Shown here: positions 24,101-33,747 of the stretch, one piece after another
Layout: each line of letters opens with the position of its first letter
Position numbering within the stretch: position 1 is the stretch's first letter
Assembly: GCA_037389465.1 (NCBI GenBank)
Contig: JAZARR010000297.1
Coordinates: 248,001-312,000, forward strand
Origin: Baylisascaris procyonis
Lineage: Eukaryota; Nematoda; Chromadorea; Rhabditida; Ascarididae
Direction of reading: 5' to 3'
DNA: 64,000 nucleotides
Made by a program: the position numbers and the translations under genes
The notes under the pieces: model-generated
Seen by the model: the letters and a program-made list of their open reading frames with translations, nothing else
Told to the model about the DNA's origin: nothing
The model's database searches: none

Positions 24101-26705
24101 GTGCTCTGAAATTTTTTATATATTTGCATCCCATACAACAACGCAAAAATTGAGGAAAATAAGGCTAGCGTGAATAAAATGAAGGATTTCTTTATGAATT
24201 TACCTCAATGCTCTATCATGCTGATATACGATATATAATTTTTTGCTTAAAATATACGAATGATATACGACCAACGGTCAATTTATTTTTTTATCAATAT
24301 CGACCAAACTTTTAGACCCTTTACCAAAAACTTCTCGCCATCCGAATGGCCAAAAACGTCCTAGCCAAGAAGTTAATCTGCAAAGTACCAACAACCTTTT
24401 AAGTACATCAACAATATAAGGACGATTATTGAACACCTGTACAAAAAGGCGCATATTAAGATTGACGGCAGCGATCGTTCTTCGTTTGCCCTTAGCAGTA
24501 GATTCTTCTACCACTAATGTCCACTCTTTGTCATCGTATTCTCGAGTTGTGGTGTCACCATAGAGAGTTGTCTCGACATACAGCGGATCGGGTGTTTGTG
24601 TGGGCCAAACGATGAGACCACGGCATGGATCCGCGAAACTTCCTTCCCATTTTCGCTTTTTCCCTTCTACTCGACGTCGCCTATATAAACTTCATTATTG
24701 TTAATGTTATTTACTATTTTCCAAAGAATCAAAAAAAAAAACAAACATAAACGTCTCTATGGGAAAATAAACAAAGAATGTGAAAAAGACTCATCAAGTA
24801 GCCGAACAGATGACTGCAATATCATTACGCACTGGAATTTGGGGGATATTTCATCGAAAGGAGTGAAGGGGAGGCGATATGGCATGGCGAGGAAGTATAA
24901 CAACCATAAAGGATAAAAAAAAAACGATTCGCTGAAATAAATTAAAATCGCATAAATTTATGCAAAATTATTAATAAATTAAAAATCAAGGCATAATAAT
25001 AAAAATATTGCTTAATTCTTTCAAGTGATGAAAGAAAGTGAAATGAATGATTACCTCTATTCGTCATCCTACATTAGTCATGTGCCTTGACTAGGAAATG
25101 TTTACGGTACCTTTAATACTGTCAGATGGCGTAAAAACAGCAATAAAACGCTTACAGTTTTATAATGGGGATGTAATATGGTTTTGTGAACAACAATTCC
25201 GGAAAACTGTAAAGGTTCCATTCCGGAAATCATAACTCATCAATAAACAAAACAGGATGACTCATCCGAGACCCAGCTATTACAACTAGACAAACTTAAC
25301 GGCTTCTAAAGAACATCCTAGACACTGCAAAATATCCTCGTGAATTTGCAAGTCGACAATTAAATAAGGAAATTTACAATTAAGCATTTCGAAAGTGGCC
25401 GCTATTAATGTTTCCGCTATGGGACATTTGCGCCGTAACAAAATCGAAGAGGTGTGGTTGAAGAGGACGAATCTACGTTAAGAATTCTTATCAACTAAGA
25501 ATCCATTTGATGCTCAAATTCATTAAATTTATTTCTTGACGTTTATTGTTAATATCACTTTCCATCTTTCAACTATCAAAATCATTACAACTGTTATAAG
25601 TGATCCCTTAGTTTAGTAAGGTCTACCATTTAAAATCACTGCAATATTTAAATAGTAAAGTTAAACGTTGTGTCATTGGTTTATAGTATGATTGTAGCTA
25701 ATTGGGGTAAAACAAACGCAAAAGCGAGGTATTACGATGAACATTCAAAAAAGAAGCACCCCATAAGCAAATGTGACGTTTGCAGATTCAGTCTACTACC
25801 CATAAGGTCTGTAGACTCACTCCTCCACCCATAGCATCTGCAGACCTAGTCCTCCATCTATAACCTCTGCAGACTCAGTCTACTACCCATAACGTCTGCA
25901 GACTCAATCCTCCACCCACAGCATCAGCAGACCGAATCTTCCATCTATAACCTCTGCAGGCTCAGTCTACTACCCATAAGGTCTGTAGACTCACTCCTCC
26001 ACCCATAGCATCTGCAGACCTAGTCCTCCATCTATAACCTCTGCAGACTCAGTCTACTACCCATAACGTCTGCAGACTCAATCCTCCACCCACAGCATCA
26101 GCAGACCCAATCTTCCATCTATAACCTCTGCAGACTCAGTCTACTACCCATAACGTCTGCAGACTCACTCCTCCACCCATAGCATCTGCAGACCTAGTCC
26201 TCCATCTATAACCTCTGCAGACTCAGTCTCTACTACCCATAACGTCTGCAGACTCAATCCTCCACCCACAGCATCAGCAGACCCAATCTTCCATCTATAA
26301 CCTCTGCAGACTCAGTCTACTACCCATAACGTCTGCAGACTCACTCCTCCACCCATAGCATCTGCAGACCTAGTCCTCCATCTATAACCTCTGCAGACTC
26401 AGTCTCTACTACCCATAACGTCTGTAGACTCAATCCTCCACCATGGTTCATCGTAATAAACTATTATTGTATCGGGAAGTAGCGACTTACTACTAACGAT
26501 CTCTAAAAAAAGATTGCAAAAGCAATGAGCAACGAATGAATATAAGGCAATGAATAATCATATACCTGTGCATACATGCGACAATGATGACATTCGGTTT
26601 CCATACCTCAGTGCCCACAATCAGAAGTTCCTGTGGTGTGATCGTGAAACGATATTTGGCTGCTTTCTTGTTCGAACGTTGTATCCTCCTCCATACCACA
26701 CTCAT
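5956..26705 (-). CDS. ehbp-1: EHBP1 orthologue (EH-domain-binding protein 1), complete, 20 coding exons
   Basis: EHBP1 family proteins couple Rab8/Rab10-type GTPases to EHD proteins and actin during endocytic recycling. Exons on the minus strand: 26705-26566, 24680-24437, 24105-23987, 23378-23269, 21325-21113, 20152-19990, 19050-18829, 18568-18407, 17920-17746, 17039-16974, 16270-16131, 15975-15751, 14879-14773, 12884-12801, 11706-11666, 9845-9741, 9169-9095, 8467-8365, 7785-7612, 6074-5956. All junction phases agree and the model totals 2787 nt (928 residues plus TAA). Domain order is NT-C2 (about 1-165), a low-complexity linker, CH (about 380-490), a coiled or charged region with one NPF motif (569-571), and bMERB (about 790-928). 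This is the order in vertebrate EHBP1, which is longer (about 1,200 residues). The start is MSVVWRRIQRSNKKAAKYRF, close to the vertebrate N terminus. Least certain are exons 14-16, which lack clear homology and rest on splice signals and phase. Function is inferred from the family. Confidence 0.95.
6694..6762. repeat. Near-perfect inverted repeat: 32-bp arms, 5-nt loop
   Basis: The left arm (6694-6725) and right arm (6731-6762) are reverse complements apart from a single mismatch and are separated by ATCTA. The arm includes CAATAACATCCCTCAGGGGC, and its GC content is above the surroundings. It lies in the last EHBP1 intron (7611-6075). It could be a hairpin RNA source, a tiny foldback element, or a recent inverted duplication. 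Flanking sequence does not extend the symmetry. Confidence 0.95.
9741..12884 (-). CDS. ehbp-1: EHBP1 exons 14-16 (least certain part of the model)
   Basis: Proposed exons are 12884-12801, 11706-11666 (only 41 nt) and 9845-9741. Exon 14 follows a strong pyrimidine-rich acceptor (TTGTTTGTGTTTTGTGTACAG). Exon 16 ends in a consensus donor, GCG/GTAAGT. No homology was recognised. The support is splice-site quality, locally raised GC, and phases that connect exon 13 (phase 1) to exon 17 (phase 0) without a stop. The plus strand of the exon 14 region is also open with a GTAAGT donor near 12952, so antisense coding is a competing reading. Extra or alternative exons are possible. Confidence 0.6.
11786..11893. 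repeat. Imperfect tandem repeat built on GTTATGTATGCGAYCG
   Basis: Three degenerate copies of a segment containing GTTATGTATGCGATCGGCT, followed by TTGT-rich spacers of variable length. It lies in an EHBP1 intron beside the 41-nt exon 15. Confidence 0.75.
13211..13226. repeat. Poly-C tract (C16)
   Basis: A homopolymer of 16 C inside an EHBP1 intron. Shorter C runs flanked by CTCCCC recur through the window (for example near 14330, 15107 and 37794). Runs like this are prone to sequencing length error. Confidence 0.9.
14773..17039 (-). CDS. ehbp-1: EHBP1 exons 10-13: charged region with a single NPF motif
   Basis: Exon 10 (17039-16974, 22 codons) encodes a short coiled-coil-like segment, MRELESLRKQREQEEAIDL. 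Exon 11 (16270-16131) contains RRPANPFDSDSDDEQ; NPF is the classic ligand of EH domains, so this is the likely EHD-binding site (residues 569-571). Exons 12 and 13 (15975-15751, 14879-14773) end and begin in an Arg/Glu-rich helix, ERAR joined to RLREEARRLMETA, matching the ERARQLIAEAR-type helix of vertebrate EHBP1. Exon 10 is flanked by the acceptor TTTTTGAG and the donor AAT/GTACCG; it is small but in phase at both ends. Confidence 0.85.
16511..16566. repeat. Cluster of ATATCACTG direct and inverted repeats
   Basis: Four copies of (A/T)TATCACTG and their complement CAGTGATAT-like forms are packed in about 55 bp, giving overlapping palindromes such as TGATAAGATATCA. It lies between EHBP1 exons 10 and 11. 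No function is evident. Confidence 0.75.
17132..17193. repeat. 31-bp tandem duplication
   Basis: Two exact adjacent copies beginning GATATACTCATCAAAGAGAT. The duplication lies in the intron just upstream of EHBP1 exon 10. Confidence 0.95.
17746..19050 (-). CDS. ehbp-1: EHBP1 exons 7-9: calponin-homology (CH) domain
   Basis: Exons 19050-18829, 18568-18407 and 17920-17746 encode a single CH domain at about residues 380-490. It starts at GEELLSWCQRITQGYPSVKI, continues with the hallmark FRSGLALCAIIHRYHPEMI, and ends with LPDRHEIRNFLTELR. Family members use this domain to bind actin filaments. The two internal introns interrupt the domain in phase 2, after TDFT and after GVNR. The exon 9 donor was placed at CCAGT/GTATGA because that gives phase 0 into exon 10. 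Confidence 0.94.
19385..19471. repeat. AT-rich repeat of GAATTTAAATTTTAGCAACT
   Basis: About four degenerate copies of a roughly 21-bp unit, each centred on the palindrome AATTTAAATT. It lies in the intron between EHBP1 exons 6 and 7. Confidence 0.8.
19990..23378 (-). CDS. ehbp-1: EHBP1 exons 4-6: variable acidic linker
   Basis: Exons 23378-23269, 21325-21113 and 20152-19990 encode about residues 168-329 between the C2 and CH domains. The sequence is rich in Ser, Asn, Asp, Glu and Lys and shows no recognisable fold. In vertebrate EHBP1 this linker carries several NPF motifs that bind EH domains; none is present here. The exons were accepted because each has a good acceptor (TTTCAG, TTGCAG, TTTTTTTCAG), a good donor (GTATAT, GTAGAG, GTACAC) and matching phases (2 to 1, 1 to 1, 1 to 2). 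Confidence 0.82.
23987..26705 (-). CDS. ehbp-1: EHBP1 exons 1-3: N-terminal C2 (NT-C2) domain
   Basis: Exons 26705-26566, 24680-24437 and 24105-23987 encode roughly residues 1-167. Family-typical stretches are VWRRIQRSNKKAAKYRF, the central CRGLIVWP, then EYDDKEWTLVVEE (vertebrate EFEDKEWTFVIEN) and SSEVKLKMRTL (vertebrate TQTDVKLKFKPL). The NT-C2 domain of this family is thought to act at membranes. Exon 1 ends in phase 2 at CACAG/GTATA. Exon 2 starts after TTATATAG and ends at GTACAG/GTGTTC. Exon 3 starts after TTTCAG and ends before GTTAGT. An earlier possible donor within exon 1 (GAG/GTATGG) would drop the conserved WKPN stretch and was not chosen. Confidence 0.92.
25780..26440. repeat. 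Minisatellite: 29-bp monomers in a six-monomer higher-order unit
   Basis: I count 23 monomers of 29 bp. Most begin CTGCAGACTCA (a PstI-site core). Three classes recur: A (ending TACTACCCATAACGT), B (ending CCTCCACCCACAGCAT or CCCATAGCAT) and C (ending CCATCTATAACCT). B and C each occur in two subtypes, giving the order A-B'-C'-A-B-C, a 174-bp higher-order unit repeated about 3.8 times. Two later A copies carry the same 2-base insertion (CAGTCTCTACTACC). The array lies in EHBP1 intron 1. The strand is C-rich and G-poor, with no open frame through it. Confidence 0.97.
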
Positions 26706-26726
26706 TTCGTCGCCTAAAACTCTCTT
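26706..26726 (-). promoter_or_regulatory. Splice acceptor 10 nt upstream of the EHBP1 start codon (candidate trans-splice site)
   Basis: Reading the minus strand, GAGAGTTTTAG is followed by GCGACGAA and then the ATG. A pyrimidine-plus-AG acceptor this close to the start codon is typical of spliced-leader trans-splicing in nematodes. It could equally be the 3' end of an intron in the 5' untranslated region. Confidence 0.5.
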
Positions 26727-27034
26727 ATCATTAAGTTCTAATTAATAACAGTAATATTCATAATACAGTAATAATACATAATAACAGTAATAACAGTAAC
26801 AGTAATATTCATGCGCTAACGATCATATATTAATTCAAACATAGAATATTTAGTGTGTGCAAATTTCAAATTCGATGGCGATACAATAGCATATAAATGT
26901 GCATAAAACTTCAATCTTCAATGAATTCAAAGAGAATAAACAAACATCATAGATGGCCTAAGTTCTATAAACCATTATGAAAAAGATAGTGCTATAGTTG
27001 AGGTGACTGAATGAGATAAAAATGACTAATATAG

Positions 27035-27724
27035 AATTTGGCAAGTGCTTCGATCATCGTCGCCACTGAGTATTTTCGAATGCAATGGTCAAAGATGCCT
27101 TTTTTGAAAAACAAAAATGATGAGCTTCGAATTGCCGTAGCCTTTGAGAATGCATGTTTCGAGCGTCCGAAAGGGGTAAAAAGGGGTAATGAAAATTTCC
27201 TGTTATTTAAATTTAAATGATCAAGGATGAATGTCAACAAGAACGTTGAGAGTGACATAGACAACGCATCATTGGTGATTTATAGCGTAAAGCAACGAAT
27301 AAAATAATCGACGAAAGCTTTGAAGGTCGGGTCGACGCAGGGAGATATTTGACCGCATTCCTGACTTAGACCTTCCTGTGCATCTACTGACGATCCGGCA
27401 AATCTATGAAATGCAAGAAGAATTCGCCTCCATCAACGATGAGAACGATGAGAACATATCGACGTGAAATAAACGACAACGATTCCGCATTACTCAATGA
27501 CCATACCATTGGCTACTCGAGTCAAATTGAACCCGATCACTACATCTTTCTATTACAGAGGTATGCAACACATAAGTGATGCGATTACTTAATAACTCGC
27601 TGACAACGACAGAGTGACCACTGCGATGGACAGAACTGCATTAGTGCATACGACCGATCGATGTTTCCCTCTTAAAATACGTTCGATGGCTACTATAAAG
27701 GAGTTGATAAGATGCACGGTATGA
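27035..27724 (+). pseudogene. Coding-like relic with shifting frames, family unknown
   Basis: Successive plus-strand segments read as ordinary protein but in different frames: 27035-27178, 27227-27307, 27304-27369, 27324-27467, 27466-27579 and 27599-27724. Examples are NKNDELRIAVAFENACFERP, then FDRIPDLDLPVHLLTIRQIY, then SSQIEPDHYIFLLQ. The 27467/27466 step looks like a one-base frame change. Base composition is less AT-rich than the neighbourhood, and the antisense strand is frequently stopped. It is head-to-head with EHBP1, starting about 330 bp from that start codon. It may be a decayed gene or transposon fragment, or a real gene of short exons. I do not recognise the family. Confidence 0.4.
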
Positions 27725-29407
27725 ATCATCCCAGGAAATTTGATGCCTATTTTCACGTCATCTACCCGTTTCGACTTTTTTAACCGATTTCATCGAAGAG
27801 GACTTCCTTTCGAAGTGTTACGTAAAGGGGGGTGTGTTACTTTAAATATAACTGCATTACAACATATTATTTTACTCCTTTTATGAGTATATATACATAC
27901 AACAGGGAAGCCACGATAAGAATCACAACTAAAGCAAGAGAAATTAGAAGGTAATTGAAGGAAAGAATACAACAAATACAAGAAGATGGAATATTCTTTC
28001 ATGCTTGAAAGACGATCATATTTGATGCGCAGATGGTAAACACTTCCTTTATCCTTTTGTTTATCCTGACTATAATAATACTGGAAAAGAAAAGACAACG
28101 AAAAGTGACATATCAAACATCGTACTGAAGAACATATCGTGTCTGATGTATTACCCTAGCAGACAGATGTCTGATATAAAGTTGGAACTAAGCTATTAGA
28201 AACTCGTAGTGATCATCTAATAAAGGAAATCAATTAAAAAGATCCTTTCACAAACGAGCGATTAAAAACCAATCACCTTACAAAGAAAAACAAAAAAAAA
28301 ACAAAAAAAAACTCAAACACTAACCACCCACAACGGCTGATCGAAATTAAATGACGATCGTCGTAGTTCCTGATGCAAAATTCAACTTCCTTCCGTTTAC
28401 GGTATTAAGGTTCGCAACGCGATCGTTTCTCTTTGTTCTGGATGAATCCTTGCGCCTAAAGAAGATTTATTCTTATTTTTGAAAGAAATAGGTGATAAAG
28501 TATACGATAGGATAGAAATACGATAAAGTATACGATAGAAATACGACAGGAAGTTCTTACCGTAGGCAAATATTCTAAAAAACGTATTACAGTAACAGAT
28601 AAATTCCTCCAAAACCAAGGTAGTTTACTGCACTAATAATAACCTAATACCATGAAAACTTCCCTAAAGGCTTTTATGTGGGTTAAAAATTACAAATACT
28701 GTCTGCGATTTGTTTCAAGCTTAGGATGATTTATCGACATCTGTTGATATTCCAAGAAATTAACTCGAAATACTCAAAAATAGCAATTTATCTTATACAA
28801 TATATTTGTACTTATCGTAAATTTTCTAATATTTACCAATAAATTCCCCACGGATGTGGTGTAGATTGATATAATCCTATCTCAAATCACATTACTTCCA
28901 TATTAATTCAACTATTAGAAAATATTTCGGTATTTCTGTACAGTATTTTATACACAATTATGTATCACCCACATTATTTATTATTTTATTGATATTGTTG
29001 CGGCTTAATTTTTTTTTTTTTTTAATTCTCATATAAGCGAAAATGTTTATTTATGTAAGTTTATTTTAAACGATGTTTGAGTGAGGAGCTAGTTTTCCAT
29101 TCTATAATTCTTAAGTTATAATTAATGTAGTCTCTTTTTCCATAGCGCTATACTGCATTTAAACATACCTGAGAGCATTCTCACCTGTTCAATTCCCATC
29201 TCTTGTGCAATTACAATATAAAATCAAAGTTTTTTTTTTTTTTTTTTAAGCGAAACAACATCACTAATTAGCTGTTGAACAAAAGGTAAGAGTACTTCCG
29301 GTTCATCTATTCAATGCCTTTGTGAAACTCCACAAAACGTCTATGATATGTATGTCTGTGTATGTTGTAATTGTTTCCTATTTCCGCATATATTCTATTT
29401 GGCATCC

Positions 29408-29468
29408 GTGTCTGTTTGTCTGATTCCATCGAACAGTCTGTGTCTGTTTGTCTGATTCCATCGAACAG
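29408..29468. repeat. 29-bp direct repeat pair, 32-bp period
   Basis: GTGTCTGTTTGTCTGATTCC plus nine further bases occurs twice with a 3-base spacer. Confidence 0.95.
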
Positions 29469-32316
29469 CGAAATTATAAGTGCGTATCAGTCAATATTCT
29501 TTCTTTAAATTTTTTTAAAATTCTACTCATATTTCAAAGGAATTAAGCAAGCCGATAAATCTCGGTACGGAGAGTGGATGCTGGCTGGCAAAACAAAGTT
29601 ATTCATTGATAATTTCTCTATACGAAATCACAATAATAGCACTAAACCGATGCATTGAATAAGCAATTGATCGATTGTTTTTGATTACTGTTTTGAATCC
29701 CCTTATTTAGTGGATTTCCTTTGCTAACTTTTATGTAAATTCGAAGTTGCAAGCGCATTTTTTTGATGGTTCAAATAAGCTCTCCATAAAGAATGAAATG
29801 ACACTCAAAAATATACTTTTAAATATAAGTAAGGAGTCCTAAATCTAGAGAATGTATGAGAAGGACGTTGAAGAATTTAAAAAACAGGAATTCAAAAAGA
29901 TGCTATTATATTTACCGCAAGGATATAAATGAAACTGAGAAAGAGGTCATCATTTCTACCTTAATCTCACATCAAATCGACATCCCGCACTCATCGCCCA
30001 AACGAATTACTGCCCACATCTCTATGGTCACTTCAGAAAGTAACAGAAGAAATCATAGCCAATATAAGGAAAGCCTCATTTGACTGCCTCATAGCCTAAA
30101 AGTTGCCGAGTCCAATTTTTAACGTATGTAAAGGATACATCCAAACATCCGTACCCGGGAGTGAAACTGCTTCACTTTTAGGGAAGGGATTATTGTACTG
30201 GACGAAAACCTCCTTCTTCCTTATTGATTTCCTTTCCTTTACGCTAGTCCTACACGTAACATCATGCATGGCTACGCAACATGCGGAAATGATAAAATAA
30301 CAATGGGAATGCTTTCTTGTATGTCGTATGAGGTACACAAAGTAACACCTAGCACGAAATAGTTTAAACGTTCAAGAAAAAAGTAATTCAAAGTCATTTT
30401 CAATGCCATGTCCTGCCTGTCCTTCCTTCTTTCTACCTATTGATCTTCTCCGTACCTACCACTACCTCATGTAAACAGAGTAAATAAACCACATTTTATT
30501 GTTGTCGTCTTTGTAAGCGCTATGAACGGAAGGACACCAACAATAATGCGATCAAAGAGACATCCATCGATGCAAATCTAAGCCTCGTCACTATTATACC
30601 TCCCAGCAATTCATCCTATCCTTATTCACTGAGAATCATCAATTCACCTATTCTATCACTTCAATGCAACTAATTCCACTTTACAAAATTATAATTAAAA
30701 ATTCACTTGCGGTTAATAAAAACATAAATAATAAAGCAGAAGCATTTATCATAGATAAACGGAAGAACGAACAATTTAATAGCATAGTTCACTTTCCCCA
30801 ATTTTTGTTTTATTCCTTGAAGCCATCAACTGATATTCGCCTAAATCGACCGGTCATAAACAGGTCACTAGCTAGTGTCACTAGCGGTCACGCATCGGTC
30901 ACTACCGGTCAATTCATAAACTTCAAATAATTAATGCATGGAACTTTTCAATCCATATATAACTAGTGTGGCCAGCAATACATACTTATAAAAATAATGA
31001 AAATAGACAACGATGAAAAAAGTATAATGCTTGTCGCATGATACCAGCTTACTGTACAATGTGCATGGCAATGCAATAGAAGAGGAAAAGATAAAGCAAT
31101 AAAGCAACGAAGGACACATCAGAATCAAGATAGACAATGAACTTCACAACAAAAAGTTCGCGAACTAGATCGCGAACTCTGCAATGTCCACATTGAGCGA
31201 TGAAATTTCACTCAACGTCAAACGATGAGATAGAATTGGTTAAAACTTGTATAAGTCAATGATAGCATTATTATGATCAAATATCCTCAAAAATTTGCTC
31301 AGATATTCGGAATCTTCAGGAAATCCACGAAAATAGATAAAAGAGGAGATTGATATATGTGGACTTAGATAAAACTATGAAGGATATTGAGGCAAATAAA
31401 CGAACGAACCACAACACTCGAAAGAAAACACTCAATAATGACGTAGTAGCGGGCGCTCAATGCGTTCGTATGCGCCATTTATGAGAACACGAAAAGATAA
31501 AAAAAGTCCACTTTGCGTTTTTTAATAAAAATTAGAAAAGCACATCAGTTGAGTTTACTGAGATTGAGGACGATAGCACCGTCGTTTCGGTTTTACGATG
31601 AAATTGAAGTATAATGAAATATGAGCTAGAAAAAAACTTTCGACCTATGACCCCTTCGTTCATTTTCCTATCCGCATTTTTCCATTACTTTCCACCTACC
31701 CCCTTCCACCCCATCAAATTTCAAAAAGATCTTTGCGCAAAAACCCTATAAACAAAAAAAAAACAACATGAAAAGAACGAGGAATATCTTATTTCATTAA
31801 ATAAGAAAGACACAAATGAATCGAAAATATACAAAAGGCACCGTAATACCTCGATAAACGCGGAGTGCAATAAACTGCTAGATATATTAGCAAAACATCT
31901 TTTTTGTCACGTAAGTGGGAAATTTAAATGTCACATTCAACGAGATGTTGGAACAATTTACAAGAGGGAATAAACTCGAGGTAGAACGGTAAAAAAATCA
32001 AGCATATGCAGCGATTAAATCGCATATATTTAAGAAAAAAAAGAGATCGAAATAAATTGTCAATCTTTAGCAAAAAAAAAGCTCTTCCAAATTATACTAA
32101 TTAAATTTTCTTCCGGTTGGTGTGGAACGATGGCGATTATAATGTATATGCAGGCATTCTCTAGATTCCAACTTTTGAACCAGTTCGACTGTCAATAATC
32201 GATTATTGATGATCGGCTGGAGAAATTACAAGCCGTCACTCGGTTGGACTTTAATTAAGAATATCGCATTCACGTGGAATCAAAAATCGCTACAAACGTT
32301 ATAAGGGATGGGGGGA

Positions 32317-32332
32317 GGGGGGGGGGGGGGGG
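32317..32332. repeat. Poly-G tract (G16)
   Basis: A homopolymer of 16 G preceded by further G runs. It is capable of quadruplex formation and prone to length error. Confidence 0.9.
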
Positions 32333-32633
32333 TTATGTAGCGTTCGCTTAAGAAAAGAATCGAAATACAACATCTAAATTTTTCTTTTAAGCAGCACACA
32401 CCTACCCAATCTGGGCATATTTCCTCACAATCCTTTCCCGCATACTCATCAATCGACGATGAAGGGACCTTCTGCACTAAATGGTAAAACGTGGCAAAAT
32501 TTGCAAGTTTAGCATCGAAAAGGCTTCTGAGCAATTCTGAGTCAAATATATAAGCAAGAAACTCCTCGTAAAAAGCTAACTAACGACCTAAACAGCAACG
32601 ATTTCCTACATAAGCGCTCTGAACTTTTAAAAA

Positions 32634-32700
32634 CTTGGGCACGGGTAACTTCGGGTAAAACTCCACTTAAAAACTTGAGCACGGGTAACTTTGGGTAAAA
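32634..32700. repeat. Imperfect direct duplication, about 38 bp
   Basis: Two copies of AAAAACTTGRGCACGGGTAA followed by CTTYGGGTAAAA lie next to each other downstream of PACS. Confidence 0.85.
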
Positions 32701-33747
32701 GGAGAATGCTGCCCGTCTCGTCTAGCAGCTACATTTTAGCTTTATTTTGAATTAATCTTGAATAATCCACACATTCCTTTGAAGTTGCATCCAACTTAAC
32801 ATTTAGCTTATTCCAAACAGTGATGCCATTTTTTCTACGGCAATAAAAAAAGTTGTAATCCTAAAGGAGATGGTACGACCGAGCTAATAGAGGAGATGCG
32901 CTGTTTCGATAAGTATATTAAAGAAGATTTCAGCAGAGGTACAAATATGCCTTCCCATCATTCACCCCCTTCCCACGGGAAGATAACATAGCGCAGAGTA
33001 GAACTTAAGTGGGATAAAAAAAAAGTTTTGGGAACAGAGAGGATGAAGGAAAAAAAAATACGCAAACTTTTTTCACCATCTCATGCAAAAAAAAGAGGTT
33101 TCTTTCAATTACCTTCTTTGATTGAAAGGGAACACCAAAAGTTGGGTTCTTCGAAAGGAAGGAAAAATTCGTATAAAACATTTTAGACACATGACAATAT
33201 GAATTCTAAACGAAACAGTGGGCATTAAATTATCCAAGCATAAACAAAATAAGGGGAACACCCTAGCTATATGCGCAGAATTTTATATACGGCATTGTTA
33301 CCCCTTCCCTTGATGATAAGATAATCTATACTAGACTTGCAATCCGAGGTTAGAATATTTTAGAAGGTGGGGCTGATTTTTTTTTTTTAATTTCAATGCA
33401 AGAATAAATTCCGGACGATCGGGACAGAGGACTCCTCTCTGGGAATAGACCCTCGAATCAGTGTAGAATCCTCAAGTAGTGGAGAGGGGAGGGGGTGGTG
33501 GAGAGTTACCTGCATTTACGGACGAATTGCAACATTTATGCTCAGGTAGACAAGTATAATGCATCGGGCAACATGCGTTGCTCTCTCATCTTCGACCGCG
33601 CCAATCTTCGCAGATTTATAAAAAGATTTCATTACGAAGCAATGAAAAAGGAATGAATTATTCGAATCGTCGAATGGAAACGGGACAAAGGACGAAACGA
33701 AGGCGATTGCAAAATGATTTCTTGAAAAGTGATACTCTTGATTGCAC

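Larger units (their letters stand above)
26706..33747. other. Intergenic region between the EHBP1 start and the PACS stop
   Basis: Seven kilobases containing the EHBP1 upstream region, a coding-like relic (27035-27724), and otherwise AT-rich sequence with poly-A/T runs and small direct repeats. A G-rich tract lies at 32317-32332. No other exon chain was found. Confidence 0.7.

Noticed and set aside
25780..26440. CRISPR array
   Set aside because: The repeats are directly adjacent without unique spacers, and the context is a eukaryotic intron.
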